Assembly (NCBI GenBank): GCA_964396185.1
Contig: CAYNEI010000004.1
Coordinates: 1-64,000 of the forward strand
Direction: 5' to 3'
Length of the DNA: 64,000 nucleotides
Source of the DNA: CAYNEI01 sp964396185
GTDB taxonomy: Archaea; Thermoplasmatota; SW-10-69-26
Both the position numbers and the translations under genes were made by a program. Shown in pieces: positions 1 through 7,375 of the stretch (position 1 is its first letter; each line of letters opens with the position of its first letter). The notes under the pieces were generated by a model that was not told where the DNA came from, did not search any database, and was given only the letters and a program-made list of their open reading frames with translations.

Positions 1-1066
1 TGTCCCGGCGGCGCAGGTAGACCGAGACGTTGTCGTAGGCCTCAGGCGCCCGGGATGGCACCTCGGTGATGTGATCAAGGCGCTTGAGCAGGTAGGCGAG
101 CTTGGGGTGGATCACGAGCTCGCGGCCTGTGGCCTCGGCCACGCGTTGGATCGTGTCGAAGCGGGTGGTATCCTTCCAGGCGAACTCGGTGACGGCGAGC
201 CCGTCGCAGGCCGCGACGAGTGCCTCGACGTCCCGTTCCACGCCCTGCTCGTCCTCCTGCTCGTCCGAGCCGATGCGCGTGCCCTCGGTGAGCAGGAGGT
301 CTGGCTGGAGGCCGTCGGCCACCTCTCGAAGGATCTTGGTCCGGCTGGCCAGCGAGCCTTGGAACCGGAGATCGCCCGTGTAGAACACCCGCTTGCCACT
401 GGGGGTCTCGACCAGGAACGCACACGCGCCGGCCACCGAGTGGTCCACTGGGACGGCGAGCACGCGGAAGGGGCCGACGTGGAACCAGGCGTTCTCCGGG
501 AGCACCTCCAGGCGGCGCCGGGTCCGGCTCGTCTCGATCTTGAGATCCTCTGGGAACGTAGCACCCCCGCTGAGTTGGGCGAGGGTGCGCTCGGTGACGG
601 TGACGATCTCGCCCTCGATGCCTTGGCCCCCGAGGGCGTCGATGGCCTCGAGCATGGCGCGCGTGGTGCGTGAGCAGTGGACCGGGATGGTCGGGTCGAC
701 GTAACCGAGATCCCCGTAGTGGTCCAGATGCGCATGGGTGACCAGCACGCCGTGGACGAAGGACTCGCCGGTGCGTTGCTCGTAGGCCCGGGCGCTCTCC
801 GGGAGCTCCCCGGAGACCACGGGTTCCGCGATGTCCATGAGGTCTTGGCGATAGAGCCCGTCGACCCGGGGAAGCAGCCCGAGCTCCAGGAGCTCGTGGA
901 GCGCGGTGGTGGTGCGGGGGGTGAGGAACTCCTCGTAGTAGCGCGCGCGGGAGCCCATGCTCGTGCCGAAGTCGAGCAGCAAGCGATCCTCGCCCTCCTC
1001 GAGCAGCAGCTTGGTGCCACCGATCTCGTTCAAGCCACCGAGGACGTGGACGCGGGTGCCGGGCAC
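1..1066 (-). CDS. RNase J-like metallo-beta-lactamase-fold nuclease (3' end cut by window edge)
   Basis: The 355 visible residues read without a stop to the window edge, so the C-terminus is missing. Residues 5-35 (VHVLGGLNEIGG, then LLLDFG) are the usual start of RNase J/beta-CASP-type MBL proteins. The metal site THAHLDH lies at 110-116 (H111, H113, D115, H116), followed downstream by DHS, YTGDLRF and TEGTRIG motifs. This family cleaves or degrades RNA from 5' ends using two zinc ions; that role is inferred from family. I chose the GTG at 1066 because the 17 codons added by an alternative GTG at 1117 use codons that are rare here (TTA, CGT, CAT). That upstream GTG would, however, overlap the preceding stop as GTGA, a junction used elsewhere in this window. 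It is the second gene after the PaaI thioesterase on the same strand. Confidence 0.8.
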   Translation of the reverse strand, partial: MPGTRVHVLGGLNEIGGTKLLLEEGEDRLLLDFGTSMGSRARYYEEFLTPRTTTALHELLELGLLPRVDGLYRQDLMDIAEPVVSGELPESARAYEQRTGESFVHGVLVTHAHLDHYGDLGYVDPTIPVHCSRTTRAMLEAIDALGGQGIEGEIVTVTERTLAQLSGGATFPEDLKIETSRTRRRLEVLPENAWFHVGPFRVLAVPVDHSVAGACAFLVETPSGKRVFYTGDLRFQGSLASRTKILREVADGLQPDLLLTEGTRIGSDEQEDEQGVERDVEALVAACDGLAVTEFAWKDTTRFDTIQRVAEATGRELVIHPKLAYLLKRLDHITEVPSRAPEAYDNVSVYLRRRD

Positions 1067-1113
1067 ACGAGGCAGATGACGTCCAGGGTCTAAAGGGTGC
1101 GGCCGCTGCTGGA

Positions 1114-1587
1114 TCACCCGATGGGCATGTCGCCTGGCTCAGGCGCGGGCTTGGCGCCCTTGGTGGAGTAGGTGGCCCGTCCGGTGGCCACGAGCTTGCC
1201 CTCCTGGCGCACGTCCACATCGACGAAGGCGATGGTCTTGCCAGCGTTCACGATGCGGGCATCGGCCACCAGGTCACCCTCGATGGCGGGCCGGATGTAG
1301 TCGATGCGCAGATCGATGGTGGGTGTCGGCGCGTTGCAGACGGTGAACGTGGCAGCACCGCCGGCCAGATCGATGAGGCCAGCGATGATGCCGCCGTGGA
1401 TGGCGGGGATGTGCGGGTTGCCGATGAGCTCGCGCTTGTACGGGAGCACGATGGTGGCCCGCTCCGGCTCGGCATGCGTGACCTTGAGGCCCAGCCAGTC
1501 GTGGAACGGGGGGATTCGGATGAGGTCGTCCAGGGTCTTGACGTCTGGGAACGTCTCGGCGTCGTCGACCGGCTCGTCGGCGGGCAC
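1114..1587 (-). CDS. PaaI-family hotdog-fold thioesterase
   Basis: A 157-residue hotdog protein. The signature HGGIIAGLIDLAGGAA and the downstream RIDYIRPAIEGDLVADARIV are typical of PaaI/acyl-CoA thioesterases, which hydrolyse acyl- or aryl-CoA thioesters in the cytoplasm. The open frame continues upstream to 1911, but that part runs through a dispersed intergenic repeat and has no family similarity. I therefore start at the GTG at 1587, which leaves a normal-length family member. Its stop lies 47 nt before the start of the MBL nuclease gene on the same strand. The substrate is unknown. Confidence 0.8.
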   Translation of the reverse strand: MPADEPVDDAETFPDVKTLDDLIRIPPFHDWLGLKVTHAEPERATIVLPYKRELIGNPHIPAIHGGIIAGLIDLAGGAATFTVCNAPTPTIDLRIDYIRPAIEGDLVADARIVNAGKTIAFVDVDVRQEGKLVATGRATYSTKGAKPAPEPGDMPIG

Positions 1588-1634
1588 GCAGCAGACAAGC
1601 GAGGAGGTGGACTTGAACGGACCGGCTCTGGTGG

Positions 1635-1750
1635 GGGGTATCTGGGGGTGGACCACGAAGCACACGAAGGGCACAACGGGCCACGAAGGACGACGATCTA
1701 TGGGAGGGGAACCACGGAGAGCACAGAGAACACAGTGGGCCACGGTGACG
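1635..1750. repeat. Dispersed CACGAAGG-type intergenic repeat, copy 1
   Basis: The 467-bp gap 1588-2054 holds two tandem, same-orientation runs of short CAC-GAAGG/CAC-GGAG units (about 1637-1692 and 1710-1746). The first begins GGTATCTGGGGGTGGACCAC, which recurs inverted at the right end of copy 2 (around 5985-6005). Unlike the other copies it lacks an inverted partner arm nearby. It lies just upstream of the thioesterase start. Confidence 0.7.
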
Positions 1751-1958
1751 GCCGACGACGGGGAATGGGAGCGCACCAAGTATGGACGCCGGTCGACGCG
1801 GGAGGACACGATGGACGACGACGCGATCGCGGGAGCGGTGCCGCCGCGATGGTTCACCGACCATGAAGAAGCCGACAGCGCCACGGACAACGCGACCGCG
1901 AGCGCGGACATTGCCGGATAGCACCATCAGTGCCTCCAAGCACCCAGCCTTACGTTCT

Positions 1959-2038
1959 TGGGGCCTGCGAAGCGCGTGGGCCCCGTTTCTTGTTCGCCGC
2001 CGTTTTCTTTGCGGGGCCCACGCGTCCCAGAGGCCCCA
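1959..2038 (-). terminator. Two-tier hairpin after the CorC gene
   Basis: A perfect 13-bp inner stem pairs 1973-1985 with 2012-2024, and an outer 8-bp stem pairs 1959-1966 with 2031-2038. It begins 17 nt past the stop of the minus-strand CorC gene, so transcription termination or 3'-end protection is the simplest reading. A competing pairing (around 1997-2011 with 2039-2053) also exists, so the RNA could switch between folds. There is no clear U-tract. Confidence 0.55.
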
Positions 2039-2054
2039 TCAAAGAAAAGGGCGG

Positions 2055-3356
2055 TTAGTCCCACTCCTCGTCAACCTCGACCGGCAGCACCGCTTTCACC
2101 TGGATGATCCTCCGCTTGTCGACCTCCTCCAGGGTGAACTCCACGCCGTCGGTGGTGAGCACCTCGCCTGCCCGACCCGGTCGGCCCAGCTCGTGGAAGA
2201 GGAAGCCGCCCACGGTCTCGTAGCCCTGGTCCTCGGGTAGGTTCGTGCCGAGGGCCTCGTTGACCTCCTCGACGGTCATGCGTGCGTCCAGGCGGACCTC
2301 GTGGTCGGTGAGCCACTGCAGGCTCTCGGCCTCCGGGTCGTACTCGTCGAAGATGTCGCCCACGATCTCCTCCAGGATGTCCTCGAGGGTGACCAGCCCG
2401 GCTGTGCCGCCGAACTCGTCGTGGACGATGGCGATGTGGATGCGCCGGGTCTTCATCTCGCGCAGGACCTCGTCCAGGGTGGCCGTCTCCGGCACGAAGA
2501 GCCCCTCCTTGAGCACGTCCGTGACCTGGCGTTTGCCCCCGTTCTGGAGGGCCGGGAGGACGTCCTTGCCGTAGACGAAGCCCACGACGTGGTCCAGGTC
2601 GTCGCGGTAGACAGGGATGCGTGAGTAGCCGCTCTCGGTCACCGTGTCCACCACGTCGTCGAGGCTGGAGCCTTCCTCGAGGGCCACGATGTCGGTGCGT
2701 GGGACCATGACCTCTCGCGCGCTGATGTCGGCGAACTCGATGACCGCCGAGATCATCTCCTTCTCCTGCTCCTCGATGATGCCCTGCTCTTGGCCCATCT
2801 CGACCATGTGCTTGAGCTCCTCTTCATCGAGGAACACGCGCCTTTGGGTGGGCGCGCCGGACAGCTTGAGCGCCAGGGCAGAGAAGCGCTCGAAGAGCCA
2901 GATGACCGGGGCGAGCAACCCCTGCACGAACACCAGCCCACCCGTGACGCGCCTGGCGGTCTTGTCCGGGCTCACCGTGGCCATGGCGCGCGGTACGAGC
3001 TCGCCCAGGGTGAGCAGGAGCACGGTGGCCAGGCCGATGGCAGCGATCAGGAGCACGGGGATGGGACCGGAGAGCCAGGTGAGCACCAGGTGGACCACGA
3101 CCGCCGCGGCGGCCACGTTGACCAGGTAGTTGCCCACGAGCACCGTGACGAAGACCCGGTTGGGCGCGCCAAGCCGCTCGGTCGTGGCTCCTGTGCGATC
3201 GCCTTGGTCGACGAGGTGGCGTCGGTAGTAGGCTGGTGTGCTGATCAGCGAGGCCTCGGCGGCGGAGAACAGAGCGGAGAGGCCGACGAGCAGGGTTAAC
3301 AGCGCAAGCTCAAGGGCGAGGTCTGTGAAGGGTGAGAAGAGGAGGAGCGCGCTCAC
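2055..3356 (-). CDS. CorC/HlyC-family membrane protein (CNNM-CBS-CorC_HlyC)
   Basis: A 433-residue integral membrane protein with the full architecture of bacterial and archaeal CNNM transporters. A DUF21/CNNM membrane domain occupies about residues 10-185 and a CBS pair about 205-330 (VMVPRTDIVALEEGSSLDDVV and RIHIAIVHDEFGGTAGLVTLEDILEEIVGDI). A C-terminal CorC_HlyC transporter-associated domain covers about 345-425. Family members are linked to Mg2+/Co2+ efflux or Na+/Mg2+ exchange, with the CBS pair as nucleotide sensor. Start is a GTG with an AGGTG-like ribosome site. The gene appears to be its own transcription unit, followed by the hairpin at 1959-2038. Confidence 0.9.
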   Translation of the reverse strand: MSALLLFSPFTDLALELALLTLLVGLSALFSAAEASLISTPAYYRRHLVDQGDRTGATTERLGAPNRVFVTVLVGNYLVNVAAAAVVVHLVLTWLSGPIPVLLIAAIGLATVLLLTLGELVPRAMATVSPDKTARRVTGGLVFVQGLLAPVIWLFERFSALALKLSGAPTQRRVFLDEEELKHMVEMGQEQGIIEEQEKEMISAVIEFADISAREVMVPRTDIVALEEGSSLDDVVDTVTESGYSRIPVYRDDLDHVVGFVYGKDVLPALQNGGKRQVTDVLKEGLFVPETATLDEVLREMKTRRIHIAIVHDEFGGTAGLVTLEDILEEIVGDIFDEYDPEAESLQWLTDHEVRLDARMTVEEVNEALGTNLPEDQGYETVGGFLFHELGRPGRAGEVLTTDGVEFTLEEVDKRRIIQVKAVLPVEVDEEWD

Positions 3357-3471
3357 CGAGGGTCACCTCGGCGATGGTCCTCTGGCTCGGCGGGCTCCTC
3401 CATTACGGTCGAACATAGGCGGGTTCCGCTCTTAGGCTTTTCTCGCGCTCGCGTGCGCAGTGCTGTGCAAG

Positions 3472-3600
3472 TCAGACGAGGTCGGATTCCCAGCCATCGT
3501 CTCTGCGGCGCTTGACGGTGGGAGCAGCCATGACGTTGCATAGGTCGATGAAGACCATCACGCGGTCGTGGATGCTTCCCGTGCTGAGCATGGAGCGCAT
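3472..3600 (-). pseudogene. 42-residue fragment resembling the start of a NYN/PIN-like nuclease domain
   Basis: A short ATG-initiated frame in the 358-bp gap 3357-3714. Residues 13-24 (DRVMVFIDLCNV) look like the first beta-strand and metal-binding Asp of NYN (LabA/DUF88) domains, normally followed by more than 100 further residues. Here the frame stops after ESDLV, so if the resemblance is real this is a remnant. It could equally be chance. The rest of the gap holds only the 3668-3708 hairpin and the divergent promoter area of the CorC gene. Confidence 0.25.
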
Positions 3601-3667
3601 GGTGCCGGGAGCCTCTTGGTGCGAACAAACCTATGGGACCCTGGCTCTTTCGCGCGGCGAGTGGGCG

Positions 3668-3708
3668 CCTAGGCCGGCCGCGAAGCCCCGTCTGGCGGCC
3701 GTCCTAGG
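3668..3708 (-). terminator. Inverted repeat downstream of secreted-protein pair
   Basis: 14-nt arms 3668-3681 and 3695-3708 (CCTAGGNCGGCCGC, one mismatch) around a 13-nt loop, starting 6 nt beyond the stop of the minus-strand gene at 3715. The placement fits a terminator of the two-gene secreted-protein operon. Confidence 0.55.
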
Positions 3709-3714
3709 TTGACG

Positions 3715-4230
3715 TTACCGTACGACGAACGTGGCCGAGAAGGCCACGTCGTACCACCCCGCCCGGTTCGGCGCTTGTGCGTCGAACGACCACGAACCGG
3801 GTGCACCGTCGTCTACGGTGAGAGTAGCGCGCCCGTCCTCGCCAGTGACGACCACGCGATCACCGTCGCCATCGGCAAGATAGAACTCGACGGGCAAGGG
3901 TTCGGCCAACGAGCTGGATTGGTACGTGACCCGAGCCTCGATGTGGGTAGCGTTAGGGGGCGCCACGAACTCGCAGAGCTGGTCGTCGTAGCCCCAGCAG
4001 GACTTGGACCACATGCCCTTGCTAACCACCGTGTTGAAGCCCTGGAGCCGTCCGGACACGTTCCACTCCATGATCGGTGTGTCCGTGTCGTTCGTGGCGG
4101 CGGCCATTTCCTCGGAATCCGGGCTGAGGTCGCCCTCAACTGGCGCGTCGTCGACCTGAAGGAGGAACGCCATGCCGCCGACAGCGAGCAGTGCTATGGC
4201 CAGGGTCACGGTGGTGTGCTTTGCGTTCAT
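3715..4230 (-). CDS. Secreted hypothetical protein (second gene of pair)
   Basis: 171 residues with an N-terminal hydrophobic segment (residues 7-24, TVTLAIALLAVGGMAFLL), an acidic Asp/Glu stretch, two Cys (in SKSCWGYDDQLCEF) and a C-terminal half of beta-strand character ending FSATFVVR. It is probably exported with an uncleaved or cleaved signal. The start ATG overlaps the stop of the upstream gene by 4 nt (ATGA), so the two are co-translated. I do not recognise a family. The C-terminal half could be a small beta-sandwich (PPC-like), but this is not established. Confidence 0.7.
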   Translation of the reverse strand: MNAKHTTVTLAIALLAVGGMAFLLQVDDAPVEGDLSPDSEEMAAATNDTDTPIMEWNVSGRLQGFNTVVSKGMWSKSCWGYDDQLCEFVAPPNATHIEARVTYQSSSLAEPLPVEFYLADGDGDRVVVTGEDGRATLTVDDGAPGSWSFDAQAPNRAGWYDVAFSATFVVR

Positions 4231-4709
4231 AGTACGCAGATTCCACTCTGGGTTTCCTTGGAGGGCTCGCCGGTCTGGTACTCGCCCTGGAAGTGATAGA
4301 GCAAGCAGCCGTCCTTGTACACGCAGCTCTCTTCATAGCTTCCGCCTCCGCTACCGCCGCCTCCGGCCCCGGAGCCCTGGGTGGTGCACAGGATGCCCAC
4401 GTCGGTTGGGCCCGTGCCTTCGTCGTCGCTGGCGGAGGAACTGCTCTCTGAATCGGCTCCAGAGAGGATGCAGAAGCTGTTCTCATAGTGCTGACGGTAC
4501 TCGTCGTCGTCGTAGTCCCACTCTTCGCTCCAGGCGCAGACGTTGCCGTCCTCTACCTCTTCGGGGGCGAGCGCGCCGCAGTGCCTCTCAGTCGTTCGCT
4601 CGCCTTCGTATTCCTGGCATTCGCCGGGGCCCGCATGGTGGGCAGCGGCTCCCGGCAGGGCCACGAGGAACGCAGTCACGAGTAGTAGTCCAACAACTCC
4701 CGTTCCCAT
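4227..4709 (-). CDS. Secreted Cys-rich acidic protein (first gene of pair)
   Basis: 160 residues from the ATG at 4709, chosen because it puts a clean signal peptide (GVVGLLLVTAFLVALPGAAA) at the N-terminus. An in-frame ATG at 4787 would add 26 residues of unlikely leader. The mature part is acidic with eight cysteines, a central Ser-rich stretch and a Gly-Ser linker around residue 120. Paired cysteines suggest disulfides outside the cell. It is the first gene of a two-gene operon. There is no recognised family. Confidence 0.7.
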   Translation of the reverse strand: MGTGVVGLLLVTAFLVALPGAAAHHAGPGECQEYEGERTTERHCGALAPEEVEDGNVCAWSEEWDYDDDEYRQHYENSFCILSGADSESSSSASDDEGTGPTDVGILCTTQGSGAGGGGSGGGSYEESCVYKDGCLLYHFQGEYQTGEPSKETQSGICVL

Positions 4710-4879
4710 CTTCTTTGTTCCATCAGAGATGATGGCTTTCACCGGGATTGTAAGTGACCCCCCCCCACATAAACATACGCTCAACATTCATTTATCACTG
4801 CCGGCAAGGGTGGCGGTCTATATGTTGGGGCCTGCTGAGCAACCGGGGTGCGGCTTCGGGACACCGGTCGATGTGGGCC

Positions 4880-5794
4880 TCACCCAACCGCTGCCAACAG
4901 CCGGCGGGTCCGGGCCACTGCGTCCAGGGCGTCCGTGCCGAGCACGTAGGCCACGGGCTCGATGCCGAAAGCGCCCTGGTGGTAGAGCACGTCCGGGGGC
5001 TTAGGGCCGGCTTCGCGGAGTTGGTCGACGACCTCGTCGCGCCGACCGTCGTAGCTGGCATCGAACTGGACCGCGCGCAGGCCCGCGTGGCCAGCAGCCT
5101 CGATGAGCGCCTCCCGGTAGGCGATGTTGAGCGCGGCCGGCAGGCCTGGGTGGACCTCGAGCACGGCCAGGATGACCGTGGCCACGTGGCTGGAGCCGCC
5201 GAAGGCGGGTTCGGTGGCGGCTCGCGGGCGTTCGCCGACGACGTCGATACGGCCGGGTAGCGCGGCGATGTCCCAGAGGTCCCCGGCGCCGTCCATGGCC
5301 CGGGCAAGATTCGAGCCCACATGCGGGATCCAGGTGGACAAGGCTGGGATGGCCAGCAGCCTGCGCAGCGCCAGGCGCAGCTCGACGAGGACCTCGTGCT
5401 CGGCCATGATCCGGCTGGACGAATCGATGCAGGCATCGCACCCTGTGCCCGCGAGCGCAGGCATGCGTTGCTCGTGAAGCTGGCACAGTGGCCCGCGGTT
5501 CTCCAGGGTCCGGATGAGCTCCAGGCTGGCCGCCAGCGCGCTGACCGGGTCCATACGCCCGCTGGCCAAGCCGTCGCTCACGCGCAGCACGGTGGCAGCC
5601 ACGCGTGGGTCCTGGGCGATGGCGGGTTCCAGGTCGACCTTGTCCGCCAGGTACTTGGAGACCTGGGCCTGGCTCACGCCCACGAGCTCGGCCACGGCCT
5701 CCTGGGAGAGGCCCCGCTCGGAGAGCGCGCGGGCCACGAGCGCGCGGTAGGTGGGGAGGAAGGCTTGGACGACCACCTCCTGCGGGAAGCGCAT
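4880..5794 (-). CDS. HTH-ThiN transcriptional regulator (ThiR-like)
   Basis: 304 residues from the ATG at 5794. Residues 1-60 form an HTH (LSQEAVAELVGVSQAQVSKYL). The middle has a Cys-containing linker (LCQLHEQ, GTGCDACID). The C-terminal ~170 residues form a ThiN domain (IPHVGSNLARAM, ALPGRIDVV, EPAFGGSSHVATVIL, ALNIAY, DVLYHQGAFGIEPVAYVLG). ThiN stands alone or fused to ThiD as thiamine-phosphate synthase, while archaeal HTH-ThiN proteins act as thiamine-phosphate-responsive repressors of thiamine genes. With an N-terminal HTH the regulator role is preferred. The open frame continues to 5992, but the added residues run through an intergenic repeat. No thiamine biosynthesis gene is adjacent. 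Confidence 0.85.
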   Translation of the reverse strand: MRFPQEVVVQAFLPTYRALVARALSERGLSQEAVAELVGVSQAQVSKYLADKVDLEPAIAQDPRVAATVLRVSDGLASGRMDPVSALAASLELIRTLENRGPLCQLHEQRMPALAGTGCDACIDSSSRIMAEHEVLVELRLALRRLLAIPALSTWIPHVGSNLARAMDGAGDLWDIAALPGRIDVVGERPRAATEPAFGGSSHVATVILAVLEVHPGLPAALNIAYREALIEAAGHAGLRAVQFDASYDGRRDEVVDQLREAGPKPPDVLYHQGAFGIEPVAYVLGTDALDAVARTRRLLAAVG

Positions 5795-5853
5795 GAACGA
5801 CCATGGGAGCGCGTGGGGGCATCGTTTTCCATCTTGCGCGGCGACGACGGCCG

Positions 5854-6006
5854 TAGCTGGGGGTAGACCACGAGGGACACAAGGGTCACGACGGGCCACA
5901 AGAACCGACAAAGGGGCGGGGAGGAGGCGCGCCAGGTGGACGAGTCGTCTCCCTTGTGGCCCTTGGTGCGCTCCGTGCCCCTTGTGGTCCACCCCCAGAT
6001 ACCCGT
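5854..6006. repeat. Dispersed CACGAAGG-type palindrome, copy 2
   Basis: The left arm (about 5854-5910: GGGGGTAGACCACGAGGGAC and following CAC-AAGG units) is the imperfect inverse of the right arm (about 5949-6006). The right end carries the same termini as copy 1 in reverse. It fills most of the 281-bp gap between the ThiN regulator and the acidic secreted-protein gene, and could fold as one ~150-nt hairpin. Confidence 0.75.
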
Positions 6007-6075
6007 CGGCGCGGGGGTCGTTCCACGCGGGTATCCGAACTCCTTGATAACCCCCCCTGGGGGAGGGTTAGACTG

Positions 6076-7164
6076 GTGAACCCGATGCGACGATCTCTCG
6101 TAACAATCGGACTCGTCGCCCTGTCACTGGTTCTTGTCAGTGGGGTAGGGGCGGCCCAGACGGTCTCTGGGTCAGCCTCGGGGTCGACGAGCTCGGACAC
6201 CCAGGCTAGCGTCGATGAACATTCTGTCGGTACCTCTGCATGTCCTCCGGATCAGAGCTGCACCCAGACCCACGAGACCGTGGGGGGGGCGCACGCTGAA
6301 GCGTCCACGGACAGCTCGTACGAGGCCTCGATCGAGGTCGATCTCGATGAGGAGCTCGACGAGCATCTCCCGGACGAGCCCAGCGAGCCCGAGAACGAGC
6401 CCGCCGAGCAGGAAGAGCCCGAAGAGGAAGAGGCTGAAGAGGAAGCGCGCCAGGAAGAGGACGGTGAGGCTTCCGGCGAGCAGCGCTTCCGCGTCGTCTC
6501 CGACGGCGAGGCAACCTACGACGGCGAGTACGAATCGGAGACCCGCGTGGTCGAGGAGGACGATGAGCGCCTCGAGACCCGCGATGAACCCGAGGACGAG
6601 CCCGAGGAGGACGAGAACGAGACGCAGCAGCAGGTCGAGGTCGGGGAGCGCGTCACCTCCGAGACCGAGGCGACCGTCGAGGCCGCTGACGACCTGGACG
6701 CTGCCGTCACAGCCGAGCACGAGCCAGCCCCCGAGCCCGAGCTGGATATCGACCCCATCGAGGTTGAGCACGACATCGACGGCGATGGCGGATTCTCGCT
6801 CGGCTCAAGCGCCAAGGCCGCCCTGCACGTGACCACGCGCGGGCTCTCCGAGAGCTTCGCGGCGGTCGGCGACGCCATGGGCGGCGTGTTCGGCACGCTC
6901 AAGGGCGCGGTCTCGAGCTCCGGCAACGCGAGCGCCGAGACCACGACCGAGGTGACGAGCTCCGTCACCGAGAGCATCGTCGGCGAAGCTGAGATCCACG
7001 GAGAGGTGGCCAGCGAGGTCACCAGCACCGTGGACTCGGTGGTCGACCAGGTCCCCGAGCCTGAGGTCCAGCCGCCCGAGGCGACCCTGGACAGCGATGC
7101 CTCAGCGAGCTCCCAGACCGAGCTCTCCACGAGCGCAACCGGGGACACCGACCTCGAGCTCTGA
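6076..7164 (+). CDS. Extremely acidic secreted protein
   Basis: 362 residues beginning at GTG 6076, preferred over ATG 6085 because a GGAGG at 6062-6066 lies 9 nt upstream. Residues 5-27 form a signal peptide (RRSLVTIGLVALSLVLVSGV then GAAQ). The mature chain is low-complexity. Residues ~75-170 are dominated by Glu/Asp/Pro (runs such as EEPEEEEAEEEARQEEDGE), followed by a short globular-looking Gly/Ala segment (GLSESFAAVGDAMGGVFGTL) and a Ser/Thr/Glu-rich tail. No transmembrane anchor is visible. A surface or extracellular polyelectrolyte is likely, and a role in osmotic or cation buffering is speculation. A GC-rich hairpin follows the stop. Confidence 0.75.
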   Translation: MNPMRRSLVTIGLVALSLVLVSGVGAAQTVSGSASGSTSSDTQASVDEHSVGTSACPPDQSCTQTHETVGGAHAEASTDSSYEASIEVDLDEELDEHLPDEPSEPENEPAEQEEPEEEEAEEEARQEEDGEASGEQRFRVVSDGEATYDGEYESETRVVEEDDERLETRDEPEDEPEEDENETQQQVEVGERVTSETEATVEAADDLDAAVTAEHEPAPEPELDIDPIEVEHDIDGDGGFSLGSSAKAALHVTTRGLSESFAAVGDAMGGVFGTLKGAVSSSGNASAETTTEVTSSVTESIVGEAEIHGEVASEVTSTVDSVVDQVPEPEVQPPEATLDSDASASSQTELSTSATGDTDLEL

Positions 7165-7183
7165 GCTCCAAGCGATCCCGACC

Positions 7184-7210
7184 GGGGCCGTCCCACCTGG
7201 GGGCGGCCCC
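7184..7210 (+). terminator. GC-rich hairpin followed by C/T tract
   Basis: GGGGCCG at 7184-7190 pairs with CGGCCCC at 7204-7210, extended by CCC/GGG inside, 20 nt past the acidic-protein stop. It is followed by a pyrimidine-rich run to about 7235. Confidence 0.6.
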
Positions 7211-7245
7211 ACCCCCCTTCCCCTTCTCCTCTTCCAACCAACCTA

Positions 7246-7370
7246 GATCACGAAGGACACCAAGGGGTCACGAAGAACACGACGGCTATTCTAATCATTA
7301 TAACTAGTCATTCTCATTATAGCTAGGGCTCCTTGGAGTTCTTCGTGTGTCCTTCGAGCCCTTCGTGATC
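7246..7370. repeat. Dispersed CACGAAGG-type palindrome, copy 3, with AT-rich loop
   Basis: Arms 7246-7285 and 7331-7370 both read inward from GATCACGAAGG and consist of CACGAAG units. The loop 7286-7326 is unusually A+T-rich for this DNA and contains a direct repeat, TCATTATAACTAG then TCATTATAGCTAG. The element sits between convergent genes, where a bidirectional terminator would be expected. Confidence 0.75.
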
Positions 7371-7375
7371 GAGGT

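Noticed and set aside
1067..1117. GTG 1117 as start of the left-edge nuclease
   Set aside because: It gives an attractive GTGA overlap, but the 17 added codons have codon use unlike the gene and precede the conserved N-terminus; kept as an alternative only.
1635..1750. CRISPR-like array from the repeated CACGAAGG units
   Set aside because: Units are 8-11 nt, degenerate, without unique spacers of constant length, and no cas genes are present.
1588..1911. Signal-peptide-like upstream extension of the thioesterase (MSALAVALSVALS...)
   Set aside because: A cytosolic hotdog enzyme does not need it, and the frame passes through repeat copy 1.
4880..5992. N-terminal extension of the ThiN regulator to 5992
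   Set aside because: The extra 66 residues translate an intergenic palindromic repeat; the HTH starts just after the ATG at 5794.
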